A stretch of DNA of 64,000 bases from Pyxidicoccus parkwaysis (GCF_017301735.1 NZ_CP071090.1:124001-188000), one strand, 5' to 3'. Positions 44,484 to 54,879 are shown, counted from the stretch's first letter. Program-made: numbers and translations. Notes: generated by a model not told the origin, from the letters alone.

Positions 44484-45286
44484 CAGCGCGCAAGGAGCGC
44501 AACGGAGCACTGGTGGAGGCGATGCTGCTGGCGGCGATGGCCGACGGCAGCGTGTCTCAGCGGGAGATGCAGACGCTGCTCAGCCGCGTGCTGGAGCGGC
44601 CGGAGTTCGAGGGCACCAGGCCCGAGGAACTGAACGCGCTGGTGGAGACCAGCGCCGCGCGGCTGTCCGAGGCGCGTGACCTGGAGGAGGTGCTGGCCTC
44701 GCTGCGGCGCCGGCTGCCGGACCACAAGAACCGGATGCTGGCCTTCGGGCTGGCGGCGGCGGTGGCGCTGGCGGACCAGCGGGCCACGCGCAACGAATTG
44801 GGCCTGCTCAAGACGTTCCAGGCCGCGCTGGGCATCTCCGAGGACGAGGTGGCGCAAATCATCGACGTCATCGAGAACGGCGGCAGCCTGGCGGAGGCGC
44901 TGGGCGAGCCGCTGGAGCGCCTGTTCGCGGAGGTGATGGTGCTGGTGAGCGCCGCGGACGGGAGGCTGAAGGAGGCGGAGGCCCGGGCGCTGGTGGAGAG
45001 CTTCGCGGCGGACCCCCTCTTCGAGAACGTCAGCCCGGAGCGGGCGCAGAGCTTCGTGAGCGAGGCGGTGTCAGCCCTGGCGGCGGAGGGGCTGCCCCAG
45101 CGGCTCCAGGTGCTGGCGCATGGGCTCACCACCCACGTCCAGCGGGTGAAGGCCTTCCGGCTGGCCACGAAGATTGCCCACGCGGGCGGCGAGCCCAGCA
45201 TGGCGGAGCAACGCATCCTCGACATGCTCCAGGCCACCTTCGGCCTGGCCGACGATGAAGTGGCGCGACTGGGCAGGGAGGGGTAG
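44462..45286 (+). CDS. TerB-like double-repeat protein
   Basis: 274 residues from the ATG at 44462, preceded by AAGGGAG; it overlaps the ttcA stop by 22 bp. Two TerB-like helical repeats (about 10-125 and 150-270) each carry the acidic start seen in the family ([16 protein letters not shown] and [16 protein letters not shown]), which in TerB binds metal. It is entirely helical and cytoplasmic. It sits between ttcA and a PhnD-like gene, 12 bp before the latter. The specific function is unknown; a role in stress or tRNA-modification-linked metal handling is speculative. Confidence 0.85.
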   Translation: MAREQAVTARKERNGALVEAMLLAAMADGSVSQREMQTLLSRVLERPEFEGTRPEELNALVETSAARLSEARDLEEVLASLRRRLPDHKNRMLAFGLAAAVALADQRATRNELGLLKTFQAALGISEDEVAQIIDVIENGGSLAEALGEPLERLFAEVMVLVSAADGRLKEAEARALVESFAADPLFENVSPERAQSFVSEAVSALAAEGLPQRLQVLAHGLTTHVQRVKAFRLATKIAHAGGEPSMAEQRILDMLQATFGLADDEVARLGREG

Positions 45287-45298
45287 TTAGGGGGCTGA

Positions 45299-46123
45299 AT
45301 GACCCTGCAAGTCCCATCCGGGCCCCGCCACTCGTTCCGCTTCGGGCTTCCTCCCTCGCTGGGCAACGAGACGGCGCGGGAGCGTGCGGAGCGGCTCGCG
45401 GCGTTCCTCCAGCGGGCGCTGGGCAAGCTGGTGGAGGTGTCCGTCGCCCCCAGCTACGAGACGCTCGCCAAGGACCTCCTGTCAGGTCGGGCGGACGCGG
45501 CCTGGGCGCCGCCCTTCGTCTGCGCGCGCATGGAGGCCATGGGCGTGCGGGTGGTGGTGCGCGGGGTTCGCCGGGGCATGTCGTCCTACCGTGCGGCGCT
45601 GGTGTGCCGGACGGGGGCGGGGCTGTCGGTGGAGCGGCTCAAGGGCACCACGGCGGCGTGGGTGGACCGGGATTCGGTGGCGGGCTATCTGCTGCCCACG
45701 GCCTACCTGAAGGCGCAGGGGCACGAGCCGTCGCGGGCCTTCTTCGCGCAACACTTCACGGGCTCGTACCGGGGCGCGCTGGAGGCGGTGCTGGACGGAA
45801 AGGCGGACGTGGCGAGCGTCTTCTGCCCGCCGGCCTCCACGGGCCTGTCCTTCGCCACGGGCGTGGAGGACGTGCTGGGCGCGGGCGCGGGCCGCCGCTT
45901 CGAGCTGATTGCCTACACGGACGAGGCGCCCAATGACGGCGTTCCCGTGGCCATGGGCCTGCCGCCGGAGCTGGTGAGCACGCTGGAGTCCTCACTGCTG
46001 GGGCTCCAGTCGTCACCCGAGGGCCTGGCGCTGCTGAAGGACATCTTCAACGCGGACCGCTTCGAGCCCGCGCCGCGCATGGGCTACCGCGCGCTGTACC
46101 GCGTGGCGCTCGCGAGCCTGTAG
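45299..46123 (+). CDS. PhnD-like substrate-binding fold without signal peptide
   Basis: 274 residues with the phosphate/phosphonate binding-protein pattern: FRFGLPPSLGNE, LVEVSVAPSYETLAKDLLSGRADAAWAPPF, SSYRAALVCRTGAGLS, a GSYRGALEAVLDGKADVASVF segment and a C-terminal DIFNADRF. No signal peptide or lipobox precedes the fold, so it should be cytoplasmic, unlike transport PhnD proteins, and no ABC permease follows. It is the last gene of the ttcA-terB-like unit (12-bp gap). It may be a cytoplasmic sensor or an ancestral periplasmic protein that lost export. Confidence 0.85.
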   Translation: MTLQVPSGPRHSFRFGLPPSLGNETARERAERLAAFLQRALGKLVEVSVAPSYETLAKDLLSGRADAAWAPPFVCARMEAMGVRVVVRGVRRGMSSYRAALVCRTGAGLSVERLKGTTAAWVDRDSVAGYLLPTAYLKAQGHEPSRAFFAQHFTGSYRGALEAVLDGKADVASVFCPPASTGLSFATGVEDVLGAGAGRRFELIAYTDEAPNDGVPVAMGLPPELVSTLESSLLGLQSSPEGLALLKDIFNADRFEPAPRMGYRALYRVALASL

Positions 46124-46136
46124 CCGCGCGCGGGAC

Positions 46137-49100
46137 TCACCGCCGCACGGGACGCGTGCGCCTGCGCGCCAGCCGGTCCAGCTCCAGGTAGACGACGGGC
46201 GTGGTGAACAGCGTGAGCACCTGCGAGAGGACGAGCCCTCCGACGATGGCGATGCCCAGCGGCCGCCGGAGCTCCGAGCCGGAGCCCTGACCCAGCGCGA
46301 GCGGCAGCGCGCCGAGGAGCGCCGCCAGCGTCGTCATCAGGATGGGGCGGAAGCGCACGAGGCACGCGCCGTGGATGGCCTCGCGGGCGGAGAGTCCCTG
46401 GCCTCGCTCGGCATCCAGCGCGAAGTCGACCATCAGGATGCCGTTCTTCTTCACGATGCCGATGAGCAGGATGATGCCGATGAGCGCGATGATGCTCAGC
46501 TCCATCCGGAAGAGCCACAGCGCCAGGAGCGCCCCCACGCCCGCCGAGGGCAGCGTGGAGAGGATGGTCAGCGGGTGGACGTAGCTCTCGTAGAGGATGC
46601 CCAGCACGATGTAGACGGCGGCGAGCGCGGCGAGCACCAGGTACGGCTCGCTCGCGAGTGACTCGGTGAAGACCTGAGCGGTGCCCTGGAAGCTGGCAGT
46701 CACTGTCGCTGGCAGGCCCAGCTCCGCCCGCGCCCGTTGGATGGCGGTCACCGCCTGACCGAGCGCCACGCCCGGAGCGAGGTTGAACGACAGCGTCACC
46801 GAGGGGAACTGGCCCTGGTGATTCACGGAGAGCAGCGTCGCCTCGGGCTGGAAGCGCACCAGCGTCGAGAGGGGCACGGGCGCACCTCCCGGCGGCCGCA
46901 CGTAGAGGTGCGCGAGCGCGTCCGGGTGCCCGGCCCATTGAGGGTCTACCTCCATCACCACGCGATACTGGGTGGTGGGCGTGAAGAGCGTGGAGACCTG
47001 ACGCTGGCCGAAGGCGTCGTAGAGCGTCTGGTCGATGAGCGCGGGAGTGACGCCGAGCCGTGAGGCCGTGTCGCGGTCGATGTGCCCGGTGAGCTGCAAG
47101 CCGTTGGGCTGCTGGTCGCTGGCGAGGTCCCTCAACTCGGGCAGCGTCCGGAGCTTCTCCAGCATGCGGGGCGCCCAGGCCTGGAGCGTCTCCAAATCTT
47201 CGCACTGGAGCGAGTACTGGTATTGCGTGCGCGCGGACCGGCCGCCCACGCGCACGTCCTGCACCGACTGGAGGAACACCTGGATGCCGGGAATCCTCAT
47301 GAGCTGGCCGCGCAGCTCGGCAATCACCTGGTCGGCGTTCTGACGGCGCTCGTTGCGTGGCTTGAGCTGGATGAAGGCGTTGCCGGAGTTGAGCGTCCCG
47401 GCCCCGCCGATGAAGGCGGTGGAGTGGCTCACGGCGGGATGGCGCCGGATGATGTCGTTGGCCGCCTCCTGCCGCTCCTTCATGGCCTGGAAGGAGATGT
47501 CCTGCGGGCCGTCGGAGACGCCGGTGAGCGAGCCGGTGTCCTGCTGGGGAAAGAGGCCCTTGGGCACGGTGATGAAGAGGGAGATGTTGACGGCGACGGT
47601 GGCCGCGAACACCAGCAGCGTCACCGTGGGGTGGCGCAGCACCACGCCCAGTGCCCTGTCATAGGCGCGCAGCAGGCGGTCGAAGGCGCCTCGCGCTTCC
47701 GCCTTCGGACGGCGCAGCAGGCGCGAGGCCATCATCGGCGTCAGGGTGAGTGACACCAGCGCGGAGACGGCGATGGCCACGCTCAGCGTCACCGCGAACT
47801 CGCGGAACAGGCGGCCGACGATGCCACCCATCAGCAGCAGGGGGATGAAGACGGCGAGCAGCGACGCGGTGATGGAGACGATGGTGAAGCCGACCTGCTT
47901 CGTTCCGCGCAACGCGGCCTCCAGCGGAGTGGCGCCCTCTTCGATGTAGCGGGCGATGTTCTCCGTGACGACGATGGCGTCATCAATCACGAAGCCCGTG
48001 GAGATGGTGAGCGCCATCAGCGAGAGGTTGTCCAGGCTGTAGCCGCACAGGAACATCACCCCGAAGGTGCCAATCAGCGCCAGCGGAACGGCGATGCTGG
48101 GGATGACGGTGGCGCGCCCGCTGCGCAGGAAGACGAGCACCACCAGCACGACGAGCACCACGCTGAGCACCAGCGTCCGCTTCACGTCGGCCACCGAGGC
48201 GCGAATCGAGTCGCCGCGGTCCAGCACCACCCGCACGTCGATGGCCGGGGAGATGGCGAGCGACACCGAGGGCAACAGCGCCTTCACCCGCTCGATGACG
48301 TCGAGGATGTTGGCGCCGGGCTGGCGGCGGATGATGAGGGAGATGGAGCGCTCGCCGTCCGTCCACGCCGCCACGCGCGTGTTCTCCACGCTGGAGAAGG
48401 CGCGCCCCACGTCGCCCAGCCGCAGCGGCATGCCGCCGGACGTGGTGAGGATGATGTCCTCGTATTGCGACGCGTCCAGGAGTTGGTCGTTCGCCGCGAA
48501 TGACAGCGCCTGCCGGGGGCCGTTGAGCACGCCCTTGGGCCGGTCGATGCTCGCCTGCGCCAGCGCGGTCCGGACGTCCTCGAGCCCGAGCCCCACACCG
48601 GCGAGCGCGGCGGGGTCCACCTGCACGCGCACGGCCGGCTGTTGCCCGCCGCCCACGAAGACCTGTCCCACGCCGTCCACCTGGGCAATCTTCTGCGCGA
48701 GGACGTTGTTGGCGACGTCGTACACCTGGGCCATGGGCAGCGTCTGCGAGGTGAGGGCGAGGATGAGGATGGGGGCGTCGGCGGGGTTCACCTTGCGGTA
48801 GTTGGGGCGGCTCGGAAGGTTGGGCGGAAGGTCTCCGCCGGCCGCGTTGATGGCCGCCTGCACGTCGCGCCCGGCGGCGTCCACGTCGCGGTCCAGGCTG
48901 AACTGCAAGGTGATGGAGGTGCTGCCGAGCGTGCTCGTGGAGGTGATTTCCTGCACCCCTGCGATGCGTCCGAAGCGCCGCTCCAGCGGCGTGGCGACGG
49001 CGGAGGCCATGGTGCGCGGGTTGGCTCCGGGGAGGCTGGCGCTCACGTTGATGGTGGGGAAGTCCACGTTGGGCAGCGGCGCCACCGGCAACTGGGTGTA

Positions 49101-49184
49101 CGCCGCTCCTCCGCCGAGGAGGATGGCCACCGCGAGGAGGGACGTGGCGATGGGCCGCCGGATGAAGGGCTCGGAGATGTTCAT
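46137..49184 (-). CDS. mdtC: RND multidrug efflux permease, MdtC-like
   Basis: 1015 residues, 12-TM HAE1-type RND pump. The N-terminus (IRRPIATSLLAVAILLGG…LPVAPLPNVDFPTI) and the GRIAGVQEITSTSTLGSTSITLQF segment resemble MdtC. The proton-relay Asp pair is in TM4 (GFVIDDAIVVTENI) and the partner Lys in TM10 (GIVKKNGILMVDF). The start codon overlaps the stop of the MdtB-like gene (49181-49184), so MdtB and MdtC are made together as in heterotrimeric MdtBC. It is the last gene of the operon. Confidence 0.95.
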   Translation of the reverse strand: MNISEPFIRRPIATSLLAVAILLGGGAAYTQLPVAPLPNVDFPTINVSASLPGANPRTMASAVATPLERRFGRIAGVQEITSTSTLGSTSITLQFSLDRDVDAAGRDVQAAINAAGGDLPPNLPSRPNYRKVNPADAPILILALTSQTLPMAQVYDVANNVLAQKIAQVDGVGQVFVGGGQQPAVRVQVDPAALAGVGLGLEDVRTALAQASIDRPKGVLNGPRQALSFAANDQLLDASQYEDIILTTSGGMPLRLGDVGRAFSSVENTRVAAWTDGERSISLIIRRQPGANILDVIERVKALLPSVSLAISPAIDVRVVLDRGDSIRASVADVKRTLVLSVVLVVLVVLVFLRSGRATVIPSIAVPLALIGTFGVMFLCGYSLDNLSLMALTISTGFVIDDAIVVTENIARYIEEGATPLEAALRGTKQVGFTIVSITASLLAVFIPLLLMGGIVGRLFREFAVTLSVAIAVSALVSLTLTPMMASRLLRRPKAEARGAFDRLLRAYDRALGVVLRHPTVTLLVFAATVAVNISLFITVPKGLFPQQDTGSLTGVSDGPQDISFQAMKERQEAANDIIRRHPAVSHSTAFIGGAGTLNSGNAFIQLKPRNERRQNADQVIAELRGQLMRIPGIQVFLQSVQDVRVGGRSARTQYQYSLQCEDLETLQAWAPRMLEKLRTLPELRDLASDQQPNGLQLTGHIDRDTASRLGVTPALIDQTLYDAFGQRQVSTLFTPTTQYRVVMEVDPQWAGHPDALAHLYVRPPGGAPVPLSTLVRFQPEATLLSVNHQGQFPSVTLSFNLAPGVALGQAVTAIQRARAELGLPATVTASFQGTAQVFTESLASEPYLVLAALAAVYIVLGILYESYVHPLTILSTLPSAGVGALLALWLFRMELSIIALIGIILLIGIVKKNGILMVDFALDAERGQGLSAREAIHGACLVRFRPILMTTLAALLGALPLALGQGSGSELRRPLGIAIVGGLVLSQVLTLFTTPVVYLELDRLARRRTRPVRR

Positions 49185-52100
49185 GGCCCGGCTCCAGCGT
49201 GCCGTCCTCGCCGCGTGACGCGTTGGCCCAGGCGGCCCATGTAGAGGTAGACGACGGGCGTGGTGAAGAGCGTCAGCACCTGCGAGACGAGCAGGCCTCC
49301 CACGATGCTGATGCCCAGCGGCTGGCGCAATTCCGAGCCCGTGCCCCGTCCCAGCGCGAGCGGGAGCCCGCCGAGCAGCGCCGCCATCGTGGTCATCATG
49401 ATGGGCCGGAACCGCAGCAGGGCCGCCTGGTGGATGGCGTCGCGAGGAGGAAGGTGCTGCGTGCGCTCCGCCTCCAGGGCGAAGTCGATCATCATGATGG
49501 CGTTCTTCTTCACGATGCCGATGAGCAGCACCACGCCGATGAGCGCGATGATGCTGAACTCGATGCGCAGGAGCATCAGCGCGAGCAGCGCCCCCACGCC
49601 CGCGGAGGGCAGCGTGGAGAGGATGGTGATGGGGTGGATGTAGCTCTCGTAGAGCACGCCCAGGACGATGTAGACGGTGACGAGGGCCGCGAGGATGAGG
49701 AGCGGTTCACTGGCGAGCGCGTCGCGGAAGGACTGCACGGTGCCCTGGAAGCCCGCGCGGACGCCCGGTGGAAGGCCCGCCTTCGTCTCGGCCTCGCGCA
49801 CGGCGTTCACCGCCTCGCCAAGCGCCACTCCGGGCGCGGTGTCGAAGGACAGCGTCGCCGAGGGGAACTGGTCCTGATGGGTGATGACGAGCGGTGATGG
49901 CCCGATGCTGGGCTGGACGAGCGCCGACAGGGGAATGGCGCCTCCGGCCTGGGCGCGCACGTAGAGCTGCTGCAGCGTGTTGGGGGACTGCTGCAGCTCC
50001 GGCTTCACCTCGAGGATGACGCGGTACTGGTTGAGCTGCGTGAAGATGGTGGAGACCTGCCGCTGACCGAAGGCGTCGTAGAGCGTGTCGTCCAGCGCCT
50101 GCGGCAGCACGCCCACGCGCGCGGCCGTGTCCCGGTCCAATGCGAGGTGGAGCCTCAGTCCTCCGGGCTGCTGGTCGCTCGCCACGTCCGTGAGCTGCGG
50201 GAGGGTGCGCAGTGTCTCCAGCATGCGTGGCGCCCACTCGGCGAGCTCCGCCGGGTCGGCGTCCTCCAGCGTGTATTGGTACGGCGTGCGGCTCTGGCGG
50301 CTGGCGACAGTCAGGTCCTGCGCCGGCTGGAGGAACACCTGCATCCCCGTGACTTGCGCCAGCGAGGGCTTGAGTCGCGCGATGATGTCCATGGCGCTGG
50401 CGTCGCGCTGCGCGTGCGGTTTGAGGGTGATGGACAGCCGCCCGCTGTTGGGCGTGGGGTTCGTTCCATCCGCGCCGATGAAGGACGCCACCGACGCCAC
50501 GTCGGCGTCCCGCAGCACCTGCTCGGTGACTTCCTGCTGGAGGCGCATCATCTGCTGGAAGGACACGTCGGGCGCGGCCTCGGTGATGCCCTGGATGAGG
50601 CCGGTGTCCTGCACGGGAAAGAAGCCCTTGGGGATGAGGAACGCGAGCACGGCGGTGAGGACGAGCGTCACCAGCGTCACCGCGAGCGTCAGGGGCTGGT
50701 GCGCGAGCACCCAGTCGAGGCCGCGGCGGTACACCGAGAGCATGCCGTCGAAGAGCCGCTCCGAGGCGCGCAGGAAGCGTGAGCGCGGCGCCTCCTCATG
50801 GGGCCCGAGCAGGTGCGCGCACATCATGGCCGTGAGGGTGAGTGACAGCACGGCCGAGACGAAGATGGCCATGGCCAGCGTCACCGCGAACTCGCGGAAC
50901 AGGCGCCCGATGAGCCCGCCCATGAAGAGCAGGGGGATGAGGACGGCCACCAGGGACACCGTCAGCGAGACGATGGTGAAGCCAATCTGCCGGGAGCCCT
51001 TGAGCGCGGCCTCGAAGGGCGGATCTCCGGCCTCGATGTAGCGGGAGATGTTCTCCAGCATGACGATGGCGTCGTCGACCACGAACCCCGTGGCGATGGT
51101 CAGCGCCATGAGTGACAGGTTGTTGAGGCTGTAGCCCGCCAGGTACATCAGCCCGAACGTGCCCACGAGCGACAAGGGGACGGCGATGCCGGGGATGAGC
51201 GTGGCGCGCAGCGAGCGCAGGAAGACGTAGTTCACCGCCACCACCAGCACCAGGGTGAGCACCAGGGTGGATTGCACGTCGGACACCGAGGCGCGGACCG
51301 TCTCCGTCTGGTCGCTGAGGATGGTGACCTTCAGGCCCTCGGCCAGCGTGGGCTCGAGCTTGGGGAGCAGCGCCTTGATGCCGTTGGCGACCTGGATGAC
51401 GTTGGCGCCCGGCTGGCGCTGCACGTTGAGGATGATGGCCCGCTGCCGTCCCGCCCAGCCCGCGAGCTGCGCGTTCTCCACGCCGTCGATGACGTCCCCC
51501 ACCTCGCGCAGCCGGATGGGAGCGCCGTTGCTGTAGGCGAGCACGATGGGACGGAACGAGGCGGCGTCGAAGAGCAGGTCGTCCGTCTGCAGGGCGTAGT
51601 CGAGCCTCGGCCCGTCGAGGTTGCCCTTGGGCTGGTTGACGTTGGCCGCGACCAGCGCGGTGCGCACGTCCTCCAGCGTGAGCCCCGCGCCGGCGAGCGC
51701 GGCCGGGTCCACCTGCACGCGCACGGCCGGCTTCTGCGCACCGCTGATGGCGACGAGGCCCACGCCGGAGACCTGGGAGAGCTTCTGCGCGAGGATGGAG
51801 TCAGCCTGGTCGTTCACCTGGTCCAGCGGCAGCGTGTCCGAGGTGACGGCGAGGACGAGCACCGGCGTATCGGCGGGGTTCACCTTGCTGTACGTCGGCG
51901 GGGCCGGCAGCGTGGTGGGTAGCAGGTTCGACGTGGCGTTGATGGCGGCCTGCACGTCCTGCTCGGCGGCGTCGATGCTCCGCTCCAGGGTGAACTGGAG
52001 CGTGATTTGCGAGGTGCCCGGGCTCGATACAGACGTCATCTGCTCGAGCGCGGGAATCTGGCCGAACTGTCGTTCGAGTGGCGTGGTGACGGCGGATGCC

Positions 52101-52276
52101 ATCGTCTCCGCGCTCGCGCCGGGCAGCAGGGTACTGACGACGATGGTGGGGTAGTCCACCTCGGGGAGCGCCGCGACGGGGAGCTGCGCGTAGCCGGTGA
52201 GGCCCGCGATGAGCAGCCCCACCGTCAGCAGCGTGGTGGCGACGGGGCGCCGGATGAAGGGCTCCGAGATGCTCAC
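49181..52276 (-). CDS. mdtB: RND multidrug efflux permease, MdtB-like
   Basis: 1031 residues. The N-terminus (PFIRRPVATTLLTVGLLIAG…LPVAALPEVDYPTIVV) and FGQIPALEQMTSVSSPGTSQITLQF match MdtB. The proton-relay residues are visible (GFVVDDAIVMLENISRY and GIVKKNAIMMIDF). It overlaps both neighbours by 4 bp, so adaptor, MdtB and MdtC translation is coupled. Confidence 0.95.
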   Translation of the reverse strand: MSISEPFIRRPVATTLLTVGLLIAGLTGYAQLPVAALPEVDYPTIVVSTLLPGASAETMASAVTTPLERQFGQIPALEQMTSVSSPGTSQITLQFTLERSIDAAEQDVQAAINATSNLLPTTLPAPPTYSKVNPADTPVLVLAVTSDTLPLDQVNDQADSILAQKLSQVSGVGLVAISGAQKPAVRVQVDPAALAGAGLTLEDVRTALVAANVNQPKGNLDGPRLDYALQTDDLLFDAASFRPIVLAYSNGAPIRLREVGDVIDGVENAQLAGWAGRQRAIILNVQRQPGANVIQVANGIKALLPKLEPTLAEGLKVTILSDQTETVRASVSDVQSTLVLTLVLVVAVNYVFLRSLRATLIPGIAVPLSLVGTFGLMYLAGYSLNNLSLMALTIATGFVVDDAIVMLENISRYIEAGDPPFEAALKGSRQIGFTIVSLTVSLVAVLIPLLFMGGLIGRLFREFAVTLAMAIFVSAVLSLTLTAMMCAHLLGPHEEAPRSRFLRASERLFDGMLSVYRRGLDWVLAHQPLTLAVTLVTLVLTAVLAFLIPKGFFPVQDTGLIQGITEAAPDVSFQQMMRLQQEVTEQVLRDADVASVASFIGADGTNPTPNSGRLSITLKPHAQRDASAMDIIARLKPSLAQVTGMQVFLQPAQDLTVASRQSRTPYQYTLEDADPAELAEWAPRMLETLRTLPQLTDVASDQQPGGLRLHLALDRDTAARVGVLPQALDDTLYDAFGQRQVSTIFTQLNQYRVILEVKPELQQSPNTLQQLYVRAQAGGAIPLSALVQPSIGPSPLVITHQDQFPSATLSFDTAPGVALGEAVNAVREAETKAGLPPGVRAGFQGTVQSFRDALASEPLLILAALVTVYIVLGVLYESYIHPITILSTLPSAGVGALLALMLLRIEFSIIALIGVVLLIGIVKKNAIMMIDFALEAERTQHLPPRDAIHQAALLRFRPIMMTTMAALLGGLPLALGRGTGSELRQPLGISIVGGLLVSQVLTLFTTPVVYLYMGRLGQRVTRRGRHAGAGP

Positions 52277-53424
52277 GGCGTCTCCGGAGTCTGCTGTGGC
52301 TGAGCCTTCGGAGCCGGAGCCTTCTGGGCCGGGGCCCTCGGGGCGACCTGCCCGCCGGGGCGCAGCTGGCTCTGTCCCTCGGTGACGACGACATCGCCCG
52401 CCTCGAGTCCCTGGGCGATGAGCGCCACGTCGTCCTGCAACCGCTCCACCGTGATGGGGCGGGGCTGCACGCGATGGTCCGTCCCCATGACATAGACGAA
52501 GGTGCCATTCGGGCCGCGTTGCAGCGCGTGCGCCGGCACCGTCAGCGCGCCCTTCCGCGTGGTGAGCAGCACGCGCGCCCGGACGAAGGCGTTGGGCCAG
52601 AGCGCCTGCTTCGGGTTGGGCATCACCGCCTTGAGGCGCAGGGTGGAGGTGGCGGTGTTGATGGTGTTGTCGATGACCTCCAGGCGTCCACGGCCCAGCT
52701 CGTTGGAGCCGTCGCGGCTGAAGACGCGGACCTCCAGCGGGCCATTGCTTTGCTGCTCCGCGAGCTCGGAGAGGGTGTCCTGCGGCAGGGACACGAAGAC
52801 GGCGATGGGGTCGAGCTGGGTGACCACCACGATGCCCGTCGTGTCCGTGGCGTGGATGATGTTGCCGGGGTCGACGTTGCGGATGCCCGTCACGCCCTCG
52901 AGTGGCGAGGTGATGCGCGCGTACACGAGGTTGAGCTTCGCGGCGGCGACGGCGGCCTCGTCGACGCGCACCGTGGCCTCGCCCTGCGCCACGAGGCCTT
53001 GCTGGTCATCGGCCTGCTGCTGGGAGATGAGCTTGCGCTCGGCCAGGACCTGGAAGCGCTCCAGGTCCCTCCGGTTGGTGGCGAGCTGGGCCTGGTCCCT
53101 CGCCAGCGTCGCCTCGGCCTGGCGGAGCTGGTTGATGAAGGGGCGCGGGTCTATCTGCGCCAGCACCTCGCCCTGGTGCACGCTCTGGCCCTCGCGGAAG
53201 TAGACGTGGTCCAGGCGCCCGTCGACCTGCGAGCGCACCGTCACCGTCTTGAACGCCGCGACGGTGCCCAGGCCGTCGAGGAAGATGGGCACGTCGGTCC
53301 GCTGCGCGGTCGCCACGTCCACCGGGACGACGCGCGCACCCGGCCCCGGCCCTTCCGGGGCCTTGGCGCAGGCGGCGAGCACCACGCTGAACCACATCGC
53401 GACGAGTGTTCTGGACGGTCGCAT
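52273..53424 (-). CDS. mdtA: RND efflux periplasmic adaptor, MdtA-like lipoprotein
   Basis: 383 residues from the ATG at 53424. The signal ends in a lipobox (LAAC). The membrane-fusion fold is visible: barrel-sandwich start TVTVRSQVDGRLDHVYFREGQSV, a helical hairpin (about 100-160) and the returning AKLNLVYARITSPLEGVTG, then beta-barrel and membrane-proximal domains. The last ~25 residues are Pro/Ala/Lys-rich. Between tolC and mdtB in the operon, it bridges pump and channel. Confidence 0.94.
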   Translation of the reverse strand: MRPSRTLVAMWFSVVLAACAKAPEGPGPGARVVPVDVATAQRTDVPIFLDGLGTVAAFKTVTVRSQVDGRLDHVYFREGQSVHQGEVLAQIDPRPFINQLRQAEATLARDQAQLATNRRDLERFQVLAERKLISQQQADDQQGLVAQGEATVRVDEAAVAAAKLNLVYARITSPLEGVTGIRNVDPGNIIHATDTTGIVVVTQLDPIAVFVSLPQDTLSELAEQQSNGPLEVRVFSRDGSNELGRGRLEVIDNTINTATSTLRLKAVMPNPKQALWPNAFVRARVLLTTRKGALTVPAHALQRGPNGTFVYVMGTDHRVQPRPITVERLQDDVALIAQGLEAGDVVVTEGQSQLRPGGQVAPRAPAQKAPAPKAQPQQTPETP

Positions 53425-53434
53425 GCTCTCTGAC

Positions 53435-54835
53435 TCACCAGCGCCCGAGGGCATGAAGGAGCTGGGCGCGCGCTGTGGCCAACTGGCCCGCGGCCTGGAC
53501 CCACTGCGCCTCGGCGGAGGTGAGCGCCACCTGGGCGTCCCCGAGCTCGACGCCGCTGCCGACGCCCGTCTCGTAGCGTCCCTGGGCGAGGCGCAGCCGC
53601 TCGCGCGCGCTGATGACCGCGTCGTGCTGTGCGTCGAGGCTGGCCCGGGCCGCGTGTACTCCGAGCCGGGCCTGCTCGAGCTCGGCGCGGACCTGGAGGC
53701 GCTGCGTGTCCAGCTCCGCGGAGAGCTGGGCCTCGGTGGCCTCGGCCTGCCTCACCTGGGCCCGCGTCAGCCCGCCCTGGAAGATGGGCCAGTCGAGGGA
53801 GAGTCCGGCGGCCACGTTCCAGCCGAGGGCGCTGAGCGTCGTCCCTCCGGAGGTGGCGCTCACGCTGCCCGCGAGCGTGGGGCCAAAGGCGCCCTTGAGC
53901 GCGCCAACGGTGAGGCGCTGTGCCTCCACCTGCCGCTGGAGCGCGGCGAGCTCCGGCCGGGCCTGGAGGGCCTCTGTCTCCAGTTGCTCCAGCGGCGCGT
54001 CCTCGCCCTCCACCGGGGCAGCGGGCGTGTCTGCCACCTCGTAGTCGAGCCCGGCCGTCCAGCCCACCGCTTGATTGAGCTGGGCCTTGGCGAGGAGATA
54101 GTTGTTCCGCGCGGAGACGAGCATGGCCTGCCCGTTGGCGACGTCGGCGCGAGCCTGGGCGAGGTCGATTTCCGGCGCGGTGCCCACGGAGACGAAGGCC
54201 TGCGTCTGGGTGAGGTGGCTCTCCAGGTTTCGCAGCGTCTCCTCAGCCACTCCCACCAGCGCCTTGTTGGTGCTCGCGGTGAAGTAGGCGCTGCGGACGG
54301 ACAGCGTCACCTGGCGCGTCACCGCGCGCTCGCTCTCGACCTGGGCCTCGGTCTGCACCTTCGCGGCGCGGTAGCGGCCGGTCGTCTGGCCGAAGTCCCA
54401 GAGGAGCTGGTTCAGCGTGGCGCCGCCGTTGAAGTAGTTGAACGTCTTCCAGCTTCCGGCCGCGCGCGTCCCGGCTCCGGTGGTGCCCGGTGGAAGGGTC
54501 CCCGGGCGGGAGAAGAAGTTCGCCGTCGTGCGCTCGTAGGTGAGGCTCAGCATCGCCTGGGGTAGCAGCGGTGCCCGGGCCTCGGCGGCGGCCGCGCGAG
54601 CGCCCTCGGTGGCGGCACGCGCCTGGCGCAATTGCGGTTGGAGCTTTTTCGCGGCGTCCAGGGCGGCATCCAGGGTGATGACCCGTGGTTGTGGAGGAGT
54701 CGCCGCCGTCACGTCCGCCGTGTGGAGGAGCACGACCACCGCCAGGGCCACGGCGCGCCCGGCACACCGTCCTTTCCTGGCGAAGGCGGGGCGCCGGGGC
54801 GTGCGTGCACCGCGCCCGCCCAGGTGGCTCTGCAT
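53435..54835 (-). CDS. TolC-family outer membrane efflux channel
   Basis: 466 residues from the ATG at 54835, with GGAGGG six bases upstream. A signal peptide with a long basic n-region ends near TADVTAAT. The two tandem TolC halves show the pattern FNYFNGGATLNQLLWDFGQTTGRYRAAK and AAGLSLDWPIFQGGLTRAQVRQAEA. It is the first gene of the efflux operon, 10 bp before mdtA, and completes the tripartite pump. Confidence 0.93.
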   Translation of the reverse strand: MQSHLGGRGARTPRRPAFARKGRCAGRAVALAVVVLLHTADVTAATPPQPRVITLDAALDAAKKLQPQLRQARAATEGARAAAAEARAPLLPQAMLSLTYERTTANFFSRPGTLPPGTTGAGTRAAGSWKTFNYFNGGATLNQLLWDFGQTTGRYRAAKVQTEAQVESERAVTRQVTLSVRSAYFTASTNKALVGVAEETLRNLESHLTQTQAFVSVGTAPEIDLAQARADVANGQAMLVSARNNYLLAKAQLNQAVGWTAGLDYEVADTPAAPVEGEDAPLEQLETEALQARPELAALQRQVEAQRLTVGALKGAFGPTLAGSVSATSGGTTLSALGWNVAAGLSLDWPIFQGGLTRAQVRQAEATEAQLSAELDTQRLQVRAELEQARLGVHAARASLDAQHDAVISARERLRLAQGRYETGVGSGVELGDAQVALTSAEAQWVQAAGQLATARAQLLHALGRW

Positions 54836-54879
54836 GGCGTCCCTCCGATTGGGGCTCCTGTTGGTAGGGAGCATCGCCT

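Noticed and set aside
46137..52276. Tandem RND genes as a recent duplication
   Set aside because: The two permeases are well diverged and match MdtB and MdtC separately, the normal heteromeric pair.
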